From: Zygnema cylindricum
Taxonomy: Eukaryota; Streptophyta; Zygnematophyceae; Zygnematales; Zygnemataceae
Length of the DNA stretch: 62,000 nt
Assembly: GCA_037447655.1 (NCBI GenBank)
Contig: JBBHKE010003248.1
Location: 73,007-135,006, forward strand
Direction of reading: 5' to 3'
A program made the translations under genes and the position numbers. Numbering within the stretch: position 1 is the first letter of the stretch; each line of letters starts with the position of its first letter. A model generated the notes under the pieces. It saw only the letters and a program-made list of their open reading frames with translations. It had not been told where the DNA came from and did no database searches. Shown here one piece after another: positions 33,401 through 43,839 of the stretch.

Positions 33401-36400
33401 AACTATGGTACATGAATCTTAGAAAAGTGTGTAAGAGCCGAAAAGAACGAAAATCAAAATCAAATCGAATCGTATCAAGCCTGTACACCTCCAGTCAGAG
33501 GTCGCAAAAGTCAAAATTTTAGATAATCGAAACCGACCGTTTTTTTTTTTTCAAAATCTGAGTACCCGACGCCCGACCGGGTTATGTCACGCTCCTGAAT
33601 TGTTAACCGTTACCCGAAACGCATTTACAAAAATAAAAGTTAAGCGAAACTTGATTTCTCGCGACTACCCGTACCCGCCCTTACCCGAATAAGTACAAAA
33701 TTAGTGGTGTATCTCCCTTATACCTTCCACAATACCAAGAGTACAAAAGTACAAAAATGTTGGATAGTATTGACAGTACAAAACCTTCATTATTTTTCGT
33801 TTTTTGCTTACCCGACCGTAATCGATTTTTTTTTTTTTTTCGTCCGAACCCACCCGACCCCCCAAATTTGGCAACCGAATCCGTTCCGGATCCGACGCGG
33901 GCGGTCGGTTAACGGTCAGTTACGGTTTTGGTTGACCGTTTGCAACCTCTGCCTCCAGTCATTGGTCGCAAGAGTCAAAATTTAAGATACCCGAAACAGA
34001 CAATTTTTTTTTTTTCAAAATCTGAACACCTGATACCCGACCGGGTTATGTCACGCTCCTAAATTGTTACCCGTTACCCGATACGCGTTTACGAAAATAA
34101 AAGTTCACCGAAACTCGATTTCCCGCGACTACCCATACCCGCCCGTACCCGCCCGTACCCGCCCGTACCCGAATAAGTACAAAATTAGTGGTACATCTCC
34201 CTCATACCTTTCACGCGCTGTTGTTCAAATCGTGCGATTTTTCCATTTTTTCCAATTTCAACGTATAATTCGTGACTTTTGAAAAAATCGCAAAAAAGGC
34301 GGAGTACTTTCTGTACGGAAAACTGAACGGAAAATTTACGGAAATGTACGAAGTTTTACGGGAAATGTACGGACTTTGACAAAAGGATAAGTAGCACTTC
34401 TTAGTACTTTCTGTCCGGTAAACTGAACATAAATTTTACAGATAATGTACGGAATTTTACTAAAAAAGACGTTGCAGTGTTGCACCATTTGCGTTGAATT
34501 CTGTACGATCGTACGGAAAATCTTTTACATGTACGGAATAGTATGGATATAAAATCATTAACGATTTTAACACTTTTTCAAATCGTTCAATGCGTTACTT
34601 ACGTATAATTCGCGCGATTGAATCGTGAGTAAGATACAGTTTGAACCATAGTTCAAAAGTAGGTGAAAGTAGGGCCATACAATATGCCTATTTTATGTAA
34701 AACATACAATATGACCTTAAAACCCATATTGTATTGGTTGCAAAATGAAAAAAAATAGTGACAAGGTTGAGTTGCACATCGATCGATAGAGAATTAAACG
34801 TCATGTCTAAATTTTGAAAAACATTCGGACAATTTTTTTTTTCTATGAGTTTTGAGGTATTTTTTATTTAAACCGTCAGATTTGGACGATCGGACGGTCG
34901 CTGATCAAAGTTGCGATCTAAGAAGATCACATGAAAAGCCCATAACACAACTTACGATAGGACTATCTGTCATATTAGCGTCTGCAATTTTGAAGGCAAC
35001 ACTAAATAAAGCCTCAAATTGACCAACCAGGGCATTTTTATTTTTTTCCAGATTTTCGTGTCAGTTTGCTAAAAAATTTCATCCTGCGGCGTGCGCTGTA
35101 CTATGATCATACGTCAGATTCTTACGTTCGTACAAGAGTGTGCACAACGCACACACATACAGTATGCCTACTCTACGCGAGTTTAGTGCCAAGTTTTGTG
35201 CGCCTACCAAAGGCCTACCATAAAAACGCCTACTTTTGAACTATGGTTTGAACAACTATGCTTCCACGATACCAAGAGTACAAAGTACGATAATGTTGTA
35301 TAGTATGGACAATACTGTACTGTACAGTACTGTATTGGAACTTACCTACAAAACCTTCAATTTTTTTCGTTTTTTGCTTAACCGACCGTACCCTGTTTTT
35401 TTTTTTTCTTTTTTGTGAATCCCCCGCTCGAATCCGGCCGGCCCCCTAAATTTGGCACCCGAATCCGTTCCGGGTCCAACGCGGGCGGTCGGGTAACGGT
35501 CGGGTACGGATTCGGGTACCCGATTGCAAACTCTGCCTCCAGTTCCAAAAAGTTCCAGTGCCAACTTTTTTGCAACAATTTCAAATTTTGACTATTTGTC
35601 TTCTAGCGCCCCATATCCCAAGCTTACGAACGTCAATAATTTACGTTGCAGATTTTCAAATCTACACCTCTTGTACTTTTGTAGGCGAAAATAGCAAAAA
35701 AAAAAAAAAAACCAAAAATAGCAAAAAAAACAGAAAAGGTGAATTAGCTTCCACCTTTTTCTATGAGAAGGCGATGCCGCAAACTGACCTGCTCGCAATC
35801 TGCCACGTCACACTTGTGGGTGCAACTTCCCGCCACACATTTATGTACGGTATGAGTCAGTCCGTACGCAATCCCGCAAACACTGCGGCAGCCAGAGGCG
35901 GAGCATTTTTGGCCGCAAAGATGAGTCTTTGCACTGCAAAGGTGCCCCTTTCCAGGTACTCCAGGAATCATAAACTTCTCATGGCCAACTTTTCCCGCAC
36001 AAACCACATTGCAGTTGGAGCAGTCCTTCAAGTCACACGGCTGAATACACGTGTGGTCTTCTTTCCTGGATGATTACGCCACACGTCAAATAGAAAGGCA
36101 TTCTATTGTCAGTATTAACATCATAAAATCATATATAAGCTATTGGAAGTAACTGCATATTCAAAATAATTGCTTCGAAATCGAAGCACAGCCTTTCCTC
36201 ATCAGACTTCATCATAGCAGGGACACAACAAAAAATAATCTGCTACCTCAGGAATGAAATACATGTGTCCTGCAGGCTTGCATCACCTGCAATCGTGCTC
36301 TCCAGAATGGCCGCTCTTGCCACCGCAAACGCTGTTGCTTTCATTATTTTGACAGAACCAGCAAAGCTCCCTGCATTTATGGTCTCCCATGCAGGAATGT

Positions 36401-39400
36401 CTCACTGAAGGATGGTTCTTAGGGGAAATGCACAGCAAGTGGCAATCTGTACAGACTGACGTGCACACCTGCCAGAAAATACAGAGGCAACAAAATTTAT
36501 CAGATTAAATTGACAGCGAAATAGTAAGATCTAATCCAAACAAAGCAAAAGTTCCAAAAAATGAGTGGGTTTATACCATACCTCCTAGAATCATCACTAT
36601 AAACATCAATAAGCCAACTGGCAAACTTTATTTTTGAACAGCTGAATATAGTATTGCTAAGAATGTAGACGAATTCGACGATACATTCTTCACTTGTCTA
36701 TTTATCAGCCTTTTTCAGCTTTTGACATTTCATCCGAGCCCTAGATTATTTATATGAGAGTTCAATACTTGGACGAGTTTCTAACTTTTTTTTCACGAGA
36801 TCCCATGAAACAAATCATAAACTGCATAAGGTGAAGCAAGAGAATTTATTGGAAACAACAACAACTACTCAATTCGGAAAGCTGTTGACCAAAAAGTAGA
36901 AGTTAAGAGAGGATGGGAAAAGTGAAGTTGCAAGTTTAGAAGTGATTGAAAAAACAGCCAAATAAAGTACGATTCAACTCAGTGTTTTCTCAATGAAAGA
37001 TTAGCATCAACTTTCGTGGTCGTCTGATAATTTGAGCCCCAAGGTTGTATTCCACTTTCCAATAATCCCATACAACTACAAAAATGACGACAAAAAATTA
37101 AAAAAAAAAACCACAAAACAATCATATTCAGCCAAGAATTCAAAGGAACAAACAGCATGAGCACTAAAGCTATTCGTTAAAAATCCAAAGCACAGAAGTG
37201 AATGATAAATCGTAATATAAGCAAAAACACCAATAGAGTCCCTTAGACGAAAGAAAATTGGTCGCATATCAAAAAAATGATTAATATGAGCGTCACATGT
37301 CCTTCTGACAACGTACTTGAAGCTGCTATAGGAAGCTTCAGTTTTTTTAATTTTTCTTTGTTTTATCAAGCAGTATTCCGGTAAAAGGGCAAAAACAATG
37401 AAACCTCACAACTGTCAAAATTTAAATCTACAGCATGCGGTCATCCTGTTCACATGTGACATCGATCGACGACCAAATATTGCGCTTCAAGTATTGTTTG
37501 ACCAAATAAGTAGCCAATTGGGGCTCAACCGTTGATACATCTAGCTAAGTTGCAAGTTATTAACAGCAAGCCAATACGAAGTCATACTTTCGTACATCAT
37601 TGCAAACAGGTCAAACATCCAAGTGTAGTAACTTACTTCCAGACTCTCACAAAGCTTGTCAGCACGTATTTTTGCTTGATGGATGAAGTTTGCTGCCTCG
37701 CCATCCTTATGAGGAACGGCGCCCTCTCCAACATCAGCAGTCTCGCCTGTTTGGTTACCGAATCGATCAAGGTTCCCTTTTACCCATTTCATTACGCGAG
37801 TGACCCTCCGTCTACAAACGGCAGCCACAAAATCTGCAAACTTTCTGTGCCAGATACCATGCTCCTTCCCAGTCCTGACACAGCCCAGCCTTTCGTATAT
37901 GTTAAACAGCTTGTTTAGAAAAACGTCAGCGTCTACGAAGAAGAAGGAACCACCAACAGGAATTGTAATTGACACATCTTGAATCGTCTCTAGCCCATCT
38001 TCAATGTTTGTCTCCCGGCTCCCCTCGTTTAAAAAACACTGGAGAGGTTCTTCGTCAACCATAACGTTTGTGTCTAGAAGTCTAAGCTCTTCCTTCGCGA
38101 AGTCGTCCGCGTCAGCTCTTCCAATATGCAAGGCAGTTTCCAAATGAGCTTCAAGGTAATGCAGGCGTCTTTCAATCTCCATGCGTTCAAGAGAGTGCCA
38201 GTCTTTCAGCTTCATTTTGGCCATGATAGTCTTCATACAGTCAGCAAAAGATATTCCATTGACAAACTGACATGCCTTCAAATTCTCCCTTATGCATTTA
38301 TCAAAGATGCGGAGGTTAGTGTAGTACTTTGTTTCTCCCAGAGGCGGAAATGGAAAAATATCAAAAGTGTTGTTATACATCTCACTTATAAAATTGCTTC
38401 CTGAGCCTTCTTGCATTAGTTGCCGCAATTTTGATTCAAACTCCCTTGCGACAGGTTTGATGTCTCGAGCAGGAACATCTCTACTTACTATGCAAAAACG
38501 CCCTTTGAATAAGCGCTCGTCCCCTTTAAATTTACCAACTCCCGCCTGAAAACGTGCAAACATATGCTCAGTGTCACGATCAAGTGCAGGACCTGTCTTA
38601 AATATTGTCAACCCTGATAATGCAGCGTTGAACACGGATAAGAGCATGTCTTCTTGTTCCGATCTTTCGAATGAACCAAGACCCTCAAAATCTAGCACAA
38701 CATACAGGATACCTTCTCCTCCATTATCTCCTTGCCCTTCACATAGTGTCATCCAACAACCATCGGTACACCGTGCCCCAGAAATTTCGAAAGATAGACC
38801 AAAAAGGTGGTTTAAAGTATAGCTTTTCCCCGTACTCTGCTTGCCCATGGAAGAGATAACCACCACTTTCCCAGGCCACCATCGGAGAATGGAATCATAA
38901 ACACCCAAGTTAGTATGATCTGCACATGCTTGAACGGTTAGTGCATTCTCCTCCGAAAGGGGTATTCCGTCGGTGAGAACGTGAAAGTTATTATCTTCTG
39001 CTCTGGCGATCTGGAGAGGTACCAAGCAGATCAGCTGCCTCACCCACTCTCCAGTTCGCTGACTTGGCAGAGAACTATCCGTTGTGTATCCGTTGTCACC
39101 GCCTGATCTTTGGTACGAATTCAGACGTATTACTGTTAAAGTATCAGTGAGTTGTAAACCTTTCAAAGGTTTGTGACCTTCTTCTAACGATTCCCAAATG
39201 GAATCCATATATTCTTTAGTACGGGTTTCCAGCTTGTTGCCATCAAATAAGTCTAATTCGCAGTCAAAAAGGACAGTCATCTTCGGATTTGCTGGTGAGC
39301 TCTTTAGTTTAGCTTCTCCCTGAACTGGAAATTTGTCATACACAAAGAAGATATACTCCAGAGGTGTCATCTTTATCTCACTAGAATCTTCTGAAAGATT

Positions 39401-42400
39401 CACATGTAAGGAATCGGTTTCGGTGAAATTCAATGCCTTCTCCCTCCCTGTGGCCACAATAGTGCGGCTGGTTAAAACCAAACCTTCATTGTCCAACAGA
39501 CATAAGTGAGGCTGTCGCTCCTTCCCAAATGCAAAAACCTCCCAAGTTCCTCTACATTTCGAATTGATGTTGACAGGTGGCAGAGCTTCGTACGACGGGC
39601 TGATGAATGGATACACTCGAACACCTTCTACTCCTTCCGTTTGACACAATACCATCAGAAACATCCCCATATCAAGTGAGAACATTCTCAAAGGAGAAAT
39701 CCCCGTGTCCAACTGAATGCTTTGCTGCTGAACGTTCTTTCCTACGACGTCATAAATCCGAATCCTGTTGCTATAGTCCAAAAGAGCGAGCTTTCTGCAG
39801 CCCTGCAAGAAAGACATGCAGCGCAATTCCGCCTCCCCTGCCTTATCGTGGAGATTGTATTGGGGTGTTTCAGCAAAATTAAATCTTTCATCAAAATGGT
39901 AAACAGCGAAGCTACTGGTCTCCAGAACACCAGTATCTGACTTTTTCTGAGTGTAAACAGCTAACAACCTGCAGAATTCATCAACATCCGCAAGATGAAC
40001 GGATTTTTTTAAGTTCTTCGTAATCTGTGCTTCGCCTCGGAAGCCGTAGGCAATAATAAAAGCTTCTGCTTTGTCCAAATGCCTTGAAACTATCAACAAT
40101 TTATCTTTTATTAACCAGGCGTTAATTACCTCCATGCTAGCAGGGAGGTAAAATTCCCCACAATTTCTTTCAATAGGATTGATTTTCGAAAATCGATTCC
40201 TACTAAGACTCTCCTCCACTGAGGGACGAATCGTGAGGCCCCTCACATTGTAGCTGATTCGCTGCTCCTCATCCTCCTCCAATTCTCCATTTAACACCAA
40301 ATATTGGCCCGCATTCTTGCAAGAAACCAAAGACAGACGTGCATGGGTACTCTGCAGAAGGAAGTGCATCGCCCACAGGCGCAACAGTGCCTCTGATTCT
40401 AATTTCTGTTTCTTACTGATTAAATCTTGATAAAGCACACGCTTTGCTTCTTCTTTTCGTGAGACACAAGCATTTTCATTTAGAATTTGTTCGGTTTTAT
40501 CGTTTACGTATAAACCCAAGGCTTTCTCCATATGCTGCACCATGATTTCATCACGCTCGCTTGATGGGTAGTATTTACCTTGGGACAGAATCTTATTTGT
40601 CGAAGATTTCAAGGAGCGCCAATATTCTCGAAATGTTTTTTTGTGTTTTGCTGTTGGTCGTAGTTCCTTTTTAAGTTCATTCTCTTGAATAGTCAGGCAG
40701 TCGTAGATTTTGTCTGCTGAGATGTCACCATTTTTTTTGTAGTATGCTAGGCACAAGCAGACTCTTTTACGAAGTACCCAATTAGTTTTGCAATCTAGCA
40801 TCTCGTAAATTTCGTCAGCACTTTTTCTGGACTGTTTAATCCTCCAGTCAAGTTGTTCTTCAGACAGAGCAGGTGCAATCTTTTTAGCCAGATCTGGAAA
40901 CACGCCAGCCACCTGCGTGCGAACAAAAAACTTCACAATATCCTTCATATATGCCTTTGATGGAGTTCCTGCCTCAATTTCTGCAGTCTTTGCAGAATAA
41001 TCTTTCTGAAACTTCCTATCCAACTCCTGCAGTCTCCTTTCTAGATCCTCCACAAGGTCGTATGACTCAATCGAAATATTCCTAAACAACGTTTTCCTCT
41101 CAGAGCTGGGCATTTTGTCCAACTCAACAAAATAACTATTTGTTAATTCCTGCCATATAAAGAGAAAAATAGAAAACGAACCAACAAAAATGTTAGACCC
41201 AGGAAATCCAAAGCAACAATAAATATTATAAATCTTGTTCAATCAGAATTTTTGATGATAACTTAAAAACGAATGATCAATACAGATTCATTGTGAACGA
41301 TAATTTTTGAAACAAAAAACATCTGTTGCTTGCAAAAATAAAACGGCGCCGTCAAAGGTCTCATTGAGAAGCAACACTCTTACTCACTTGGATATCGATA
41401 AAACCATCATTATTGAGCTTCATTTTGACAGACATATATTTTTTTACTTTTTTTTCTGATTGCACCCTCTTCCCAGTCAGCACTGCAGCGCAACCAAGCC
41501 CGCCAATCAGTCTTGGCATGATATGACCTTCAGAACGGAACTCCTTGAAATTGAGTTCAAAACCTGCGTCCAATAAAAAGCCCTCGTCCTTTACAATCTC
41601 TTGTTTTGCAGTGTAACTATTAAATCGATAAACATCGTCAGTTTTCCGATTCTCTGGGAAGTCTCGAGCACAGTTTTCGTCCAGGCAGACAAAGATCTGC
41701 AAAGCAGAAACGAGGAATTGGTCATATGGGAAACATATCCTCTACATGCAGAAAAATAACTAGATTCAAAATATGCCACAAAAATCATTCTCACAAACAA
41801 ATGTCAAAGAATATGAAGCTTTAATATCCTTGCGATTTCCCATGACAAGTAATTGACGCCAAACCGACACTTAATACTCATGAGCTCCTCAAACCGTTTG
41901 AATTTTTTCATCACCCGGTCTTTACTTTCGCCATGCACTGAATAACACAGTTGACCCATAGCTGAAAGCAACGGCAGAGTACAAACAGAGATTGGTGGGA
42001 TGCTCACCTGTTGACACAGCTTGGTCAAATAGCGAAAAAATGTTGTGGTCTTATTTAGAGCATGGATATCTTCGAAGGCGTCCTCTTTCGGCCAGAGTAC
42101 CATGTAGAGTGAGTGTCGTTCAGTGATTGTATCATCTCCAGCAGTTCCCTCATCATCTGTGCTGACAAGCGCAGGGTTTAGTGTGGAAATAAAGGCATAC
42201 AATCCAGGGCCATCAGAAAGATTGTCTCCAGCCAGTCCAGCCTCCCAGGCTCCAAGTCCTTGGAGAAACTTTTTAACAGAACTTTTATAACCAAAAACAC
42301 CGTAAGCCGTGTGGCTGATCATGTCGAGTTTCTCAAATAGTATCTTGACGGCCGTAGAATTAGAGCTGCAACCCATCATCTCATAAAAACCAATCATACA

Positions 42401-43244
42401 ATACGCAGTTGCGGGAGGAGATTCTTTCAGTTCAGAAGATGATAGCATTTTCATAATGGAACCAAGCTCATTTAGTATTACTGTCAAAAGGTTCAATATT
42501 TAATTAAAACGGTTTGAACATCCACATTAAAAGAATGCTAAATTATTGCAATTGCAGGTCGTTGAATCAAGAAATCAAGCAATAGAGAAAACCTGGCCTC
42601 TTGCCACCTCCATGGAAATGGTTAGTGAAAAAATATCAACATGTCTTAAAATAAAGTCATACACAACAAGTAGGCTTTGCAAGGTGTAGGAACGACGTCA
42701 TAAGTGGACTTTTTTACAGTACCTTCCAAAAAAAAATCCTTCTTAGCGTTACCACACATAGAATTTTCACACGGGTGCGCAAAGGACCACCTTCAACGGA
42801 GAAGTCTCAAACAATACAACTAATTGGAGAGACTAGTGCAAGTAATAGAAAAAGGCAGAATAATGGCAAAAGCAAGACAAGAGCACTCTCAAGAGAGTCA
42901 CCTTAACATTTTTTCTTCAATATGTCTTTCAAACATGATGCTGTTTGCATCAAACAGACAATTTTTGTCAGCTTGCTTGAAAAAAACCAAATTTTGCAGG
43001 AAAACATTTAGGCTTGATTTTCTGTATAGGTGGATGTATGTGAGGATAATTGTCTTGAAAAATGAGGATGCTCATAGGATAAAAAAACTAAAAATCACCT
43101 CTCTGGAGAGAAGGTGTTGCATACATTGGCGATTCCATCCCTATGCACCATCATCTTTTCCACGAAGCTTCCATTCTGGTGAACCTCCGCCAGGTCGATC
43201 AGCTTGAAGTGTTCCCATTGGAGCGATTGGCCACTATCCGACAT
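27355..43244 (-). CDS. Large GTPase (GB1/VLIG type) with NF-X1-like Cys region and C-terminal vWA domain
   Basis: I join 17 exons: 43099-43244, 42902-42940, 42593-42644, 41834-42466, 41388-41696, 37637-41149, 36287-36468, 35789-36065, 32329-32550, 31735-31971, 31110-31403, 29506-30249, 29334-29417, 28884-28925, 28385-28525, 28282-28322, 27355-27466. All phases agree, total 7068 nt, 2355 aa. Domains: helical N-terminus; beta-propeller-like strands about 720-965; GTPase from about 1150 with P-loop GKQSTGKS (1162), DFEG (1213) and the RD-type base motif SRDVP (1283); Cys/His-rich NF-X1-like region about 1565-1960; vWA about 2030-2216 with DESTS, GTDFS and LSDG forming the MIDAS. Dynamin-family GTPases of the GBP/VLIG group act on membranes and in cell-autonomous immunity in animals; vWA domains bind partners through a metal. 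A defence or membrane role here is only inference. Core exons 5-12 are strong; exons 1-4 and 13-17 are tentative. Confidence 0.75.
28282..28322 (-). CDS. Exon 16 (tentative)
   Basis: DSYMILMVGLFRR plus two bases, donor CGCAG|GTAAAG. The intron before it is only 62 nt; other AGs upstream would leave 29-39 nt, too short to splice. Confidence 0.35.
28385..28525 (-). CDS. Exon 15 (tentative)
   Basis: 47 codons (HEQIHKIPAQRSATVEEW ... FLAEIGFP), clearly protein-like and helical. Acceptor TTGTTGCAG, donor CCG|GTAATT. It could instead belong to a separate small gene downstream of the vWA exon. Confidence 0.5.
28884..28925 (-). CDS. Exon 14 (tentative)
   Basis: 14 codons (DSKPRLGCKPPTVF) between acceptor TATTATTGCAG and donor TTT|GTGAGT, phase 0. 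Confidence 0.4.
29334..29417 (-). CDS. Exon 13 (tentative)
   Basis: 28 codons (RRIQCDYRTLVSRGF ... VDSSP), acceptor TTTATGTGAG, strong donor CCA|GTAAGT. If the donor is not used, the frame reads on to a stop at 29217 and would end the protein there. Confidence 0.5.
29506..30249 (-). CDS. Exon 12, von Willebrand A domain
   Basis: 248 codons from acceptor TGTGTGTGCAG to donor CAG|GTGAAT. After DFAKCRYSCG come the vWA strand and MIDAS motif FVLDESTSM (Asp about residue 2038), then IGTDFSKPL with the MIDAS Thr, and LLFLSDGRSG with the MIDAS Asp. The fold is complete to KDSFEEVASRLQNRIALMAEQ. Confidence 0.9.
31110..31403 (-). CDS. Exon 11, Cys-rich linker to vWA
   Basis: 98 codons (EIDIGPRKYTVGESGKAEMC ... 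GRGHIHLLPCD ... ERE). Acceptor GCTCTTGCAG, donor GAG|GTAATT, phase 0. The GRGHIHLLPC block looks like a conserved core. Confidence 0.85.
31735..31971 (-). CDS. Exon 10, Cys/His-rich part 4
   Basis: 79 codons with YCDQRCPTCFYFCEQPFGHK and HHGAHGMMRDC. Acceptor GAAATGCAG, donor GAG|GTAATG, phase 0. Confidence 0.85.
32329..32550 (-). CDS. Exon 9, Cys/His-rich part 3
   Basis: 74 codons (MCAAPDHFHLSPDSEKF ... HFCGRYHLCSESCESQGIC ... SNFS) between acceptor CAAAAACAG and donor TCA|GTGAGT. It follows a 3.2-kb intron full of repeats. Confidence 0.82.
34215..35260. mobile_element. Insertion in repeat unit 2, hAT-like guess
   Basis: Comparison with unit 1 dates this segment as an insertion. CTTTCAC on the left and CTTCCAC on the right may be a 7-8-bp target duplication with one change. 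The ends share the inverted word GTTGTTCAAA. The 601-bp TIR element is nested inside it. Confidence 0.5.
34646..35246 (+). mobile_element. 601-bp TIR element (MITE), full copy
   Basis: Perfect 18-bp terminal inverted repeats CCATAGTTCAAAAGTAGG, flanked by TTTGAA on both sides (34640-34645, 35247-35252). No coding capacity. A truncated copy lies at 294-788. The superfamily is unknown: the 6-bp duplication fits none of the common families cleanly. Confidence 0.85.
35789..36065 (-). CDS. Exon 8, Cys/His-rich part 2
   Basis: It completes the split Arg codon and continues KEDHTCIQPCDLKDC ... HLCGQKCSASGCRSVCG ... CTHKCDVADCEQ. The H-x-C-x3-C spacing is like NF-X1 zinc fingers. Acceptor TCATCCAG; donor GAGCAG|GTCAGT. 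Confidence 0.85.
36287..36468 (-). CDS. Exon 7, Cys/His-rich part 1
   Basis: It encodes VCTSVCTDCHLLCISP ... HKCRELCWFC ... CGGKSGHSGEHDC, with Cys and His at zinc-finger spacing. Acceptor TTTTCTGGCAG; donor TTGCAG|GTGATG with two bases carried. Confidence 0.8.
37637..41149 (-). CDS. Exon 6, propeller-like region and GTPase domain
   Basis: 1171 codons in one open exon, from acceptor TATATGGCAG to donor GAA|GTAAGT. The N-terminal third is helical with many charged residues. The middle shows repeated strand pairs such as KLALLDYSNRIRIYDVVG, suggesting a beta-propeller. The GTPase motifs follow: VVVISSMGKQSTGKSYTLNH at about 38848, CTDGCW (switch region), LDFEGLGSFERS, and SRDVPARD. The RD base motif, in place of NKxD, is typical of the GBP/GB1/VLIG branch. 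After it comes a long helical part. The exon alone would pass for a gene. Confidence 0.92.
41388..41696 (-). CDS. Exon 5
   Basis: 103 codons (IFVCLDENCARDFPENRK ... GFIDIQ) with strong acceptor TTTCTGCTTTGCAG and strong donor CAA|GTGAGT, phase 0 on both sides. Confidence 0.8.
41834..42466 (-). CDS. Exon 4, alpha-helical region
   Basis: 211 codons beginning LGSIMKMLSSSELKESPP. The frame stays open to 41804, but no GT occurs before the stop. The best donor is GC (AAATC|GCAAGG), giving a 137-nt GC-AG intron in phase 0. The acceptor (AAATGAG) is also weak; the earlier AG at 42481 would need another phase. The protein sequence is clearly coding, but both borders are uncertain. Confidence 0.6.
42593..42644 (-). 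CDS. Exon 3 (tentative)
   Basis: It encodes HVDIFSLTISMEVARGQ after completing a split Arg codon, with acceptor TTTTAAG and donor GGCCAG|GTTTTC. It ends in phase 0. Confidence 0.45.
42902..42940 (-). CDS. Exon 2, 39-nt micro-exon (tentative)
   Basis: It encodes S-IMFERHIEEKML-R between acceptor AAACAG and donor AAG|GTGACT. It is chosen because it fits the two-base phase on both sides. An upstream AG would add residues but break the phase. Confidence 0.4.
43099..43244 (-). CDS. Exon 1 of the GTPase-vWA gene (start codon)
   Basis: The ATG at 43244 opens 48 codons (MSDSGQSLQWEHFKLIDLAE...) of good composition, ending in donor GAGAG|GTGATT with two bases carried over. It lies where a first exon is expected, and a telo-box sits just upstream. 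Confidence rests on phase agreement only. Confidence 0.55.
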
Positions 43245-43839
43245 AACTTTTTTGTCTTACAAGATTTTTTAGGGTTTCGCAATTTCTATTCTTAAGCCTT
43301 TGAATTACTTGTTATTCTTAGATATTATCGACAGGACCTTGTCCTAATTTGGTTGTTCGAGGAACATTTGCACTTTTTTTCCTGTGGTAATTTTTGAATA
43401 TAAATGAATACCAGAAGGTATTGAAAAAGTGCAGTTTTTTTCTGGTTAATGATTTTAAATGCGCATCTTAAGTTGCAGGAAAATGTGAGAAATCTCGCCT
43501 AAAGACTTAGAGAAAAAGAAAAGACTGTAGAAGGGTATTTACAGTATTCCTCAGTCCAAAGAGGAAGCGAGTATCCCTAGAGAAACATTTTAAAAGCTAG
43601 GAATTCAAATAAATCGGGAAGATTGAAAGAAGAACTTTTGAAATTGGTTGATATCTCTGGCCAATGTCACTTTTCAAATTATTTCAAGGTCGTTTCCGCG
43701 ATCGCGCCCAAGGAATTCCATTCCGGCAAATAATTGAAAAGTCAAAAGATGCGGAGACATCAAAGTTTTGTTAGAGTCAAAGTTTTGTCTGATTTCTTGT
43801 ACGGAGTCATCAATCATTACAGTACTTTACTTCACCTAA
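43245..43839 (-). promoter_or_regulatory. Upstream region of the GTPase-vWA gene with telo-box
   Basis: On the minus strand AAACCCTAA (43269-43277) lies about 25 bp before the ATG; this telo-box is common in plant promoters and leaders. No clear TATA box. A MITE begins at 43840, leaving about 600 bp of proper upstream DNA. Confidence 0.4.

Larger units (their letters stand above)
33488..35535 (+). repeat. Tandem 460-bp repeat pair in intron 8, second copy interrupted
   Basis: Unit 1 (33488-33951) and unit 2 (33952-34214 plus 35261-35535) both begin CCTCCAGT and share CCGACCGGGTTATGTCACGC, GATTTC(T/C)CGCGACTACCC and CGTTTTTTGCTTA(C/A)CCGACCG. A 10-bp GCCCGTACCC word is repeated three times in unit 2 near 34140. 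Unit 2 is split by a 1-kb insertion. Confidence 0.85.

Noticed and set aside
35558-36073. 171-codon plus-strand frame
   Set aside because: It is the antisense shadow of exon 8, whose Cys/His pattern and splice sites are clearly on the minus strand.
39607-39940. Plus-strand frames of 72-91 codons
   Set aside because: They lie opposite the 1171-codon exon 6 and show no domain.
42824-43207. 127-codon plus-strand frame
   Set aside because: Antisense to exons 1 and 2 of the GTPase-vWA gene; composition is not protein-like.
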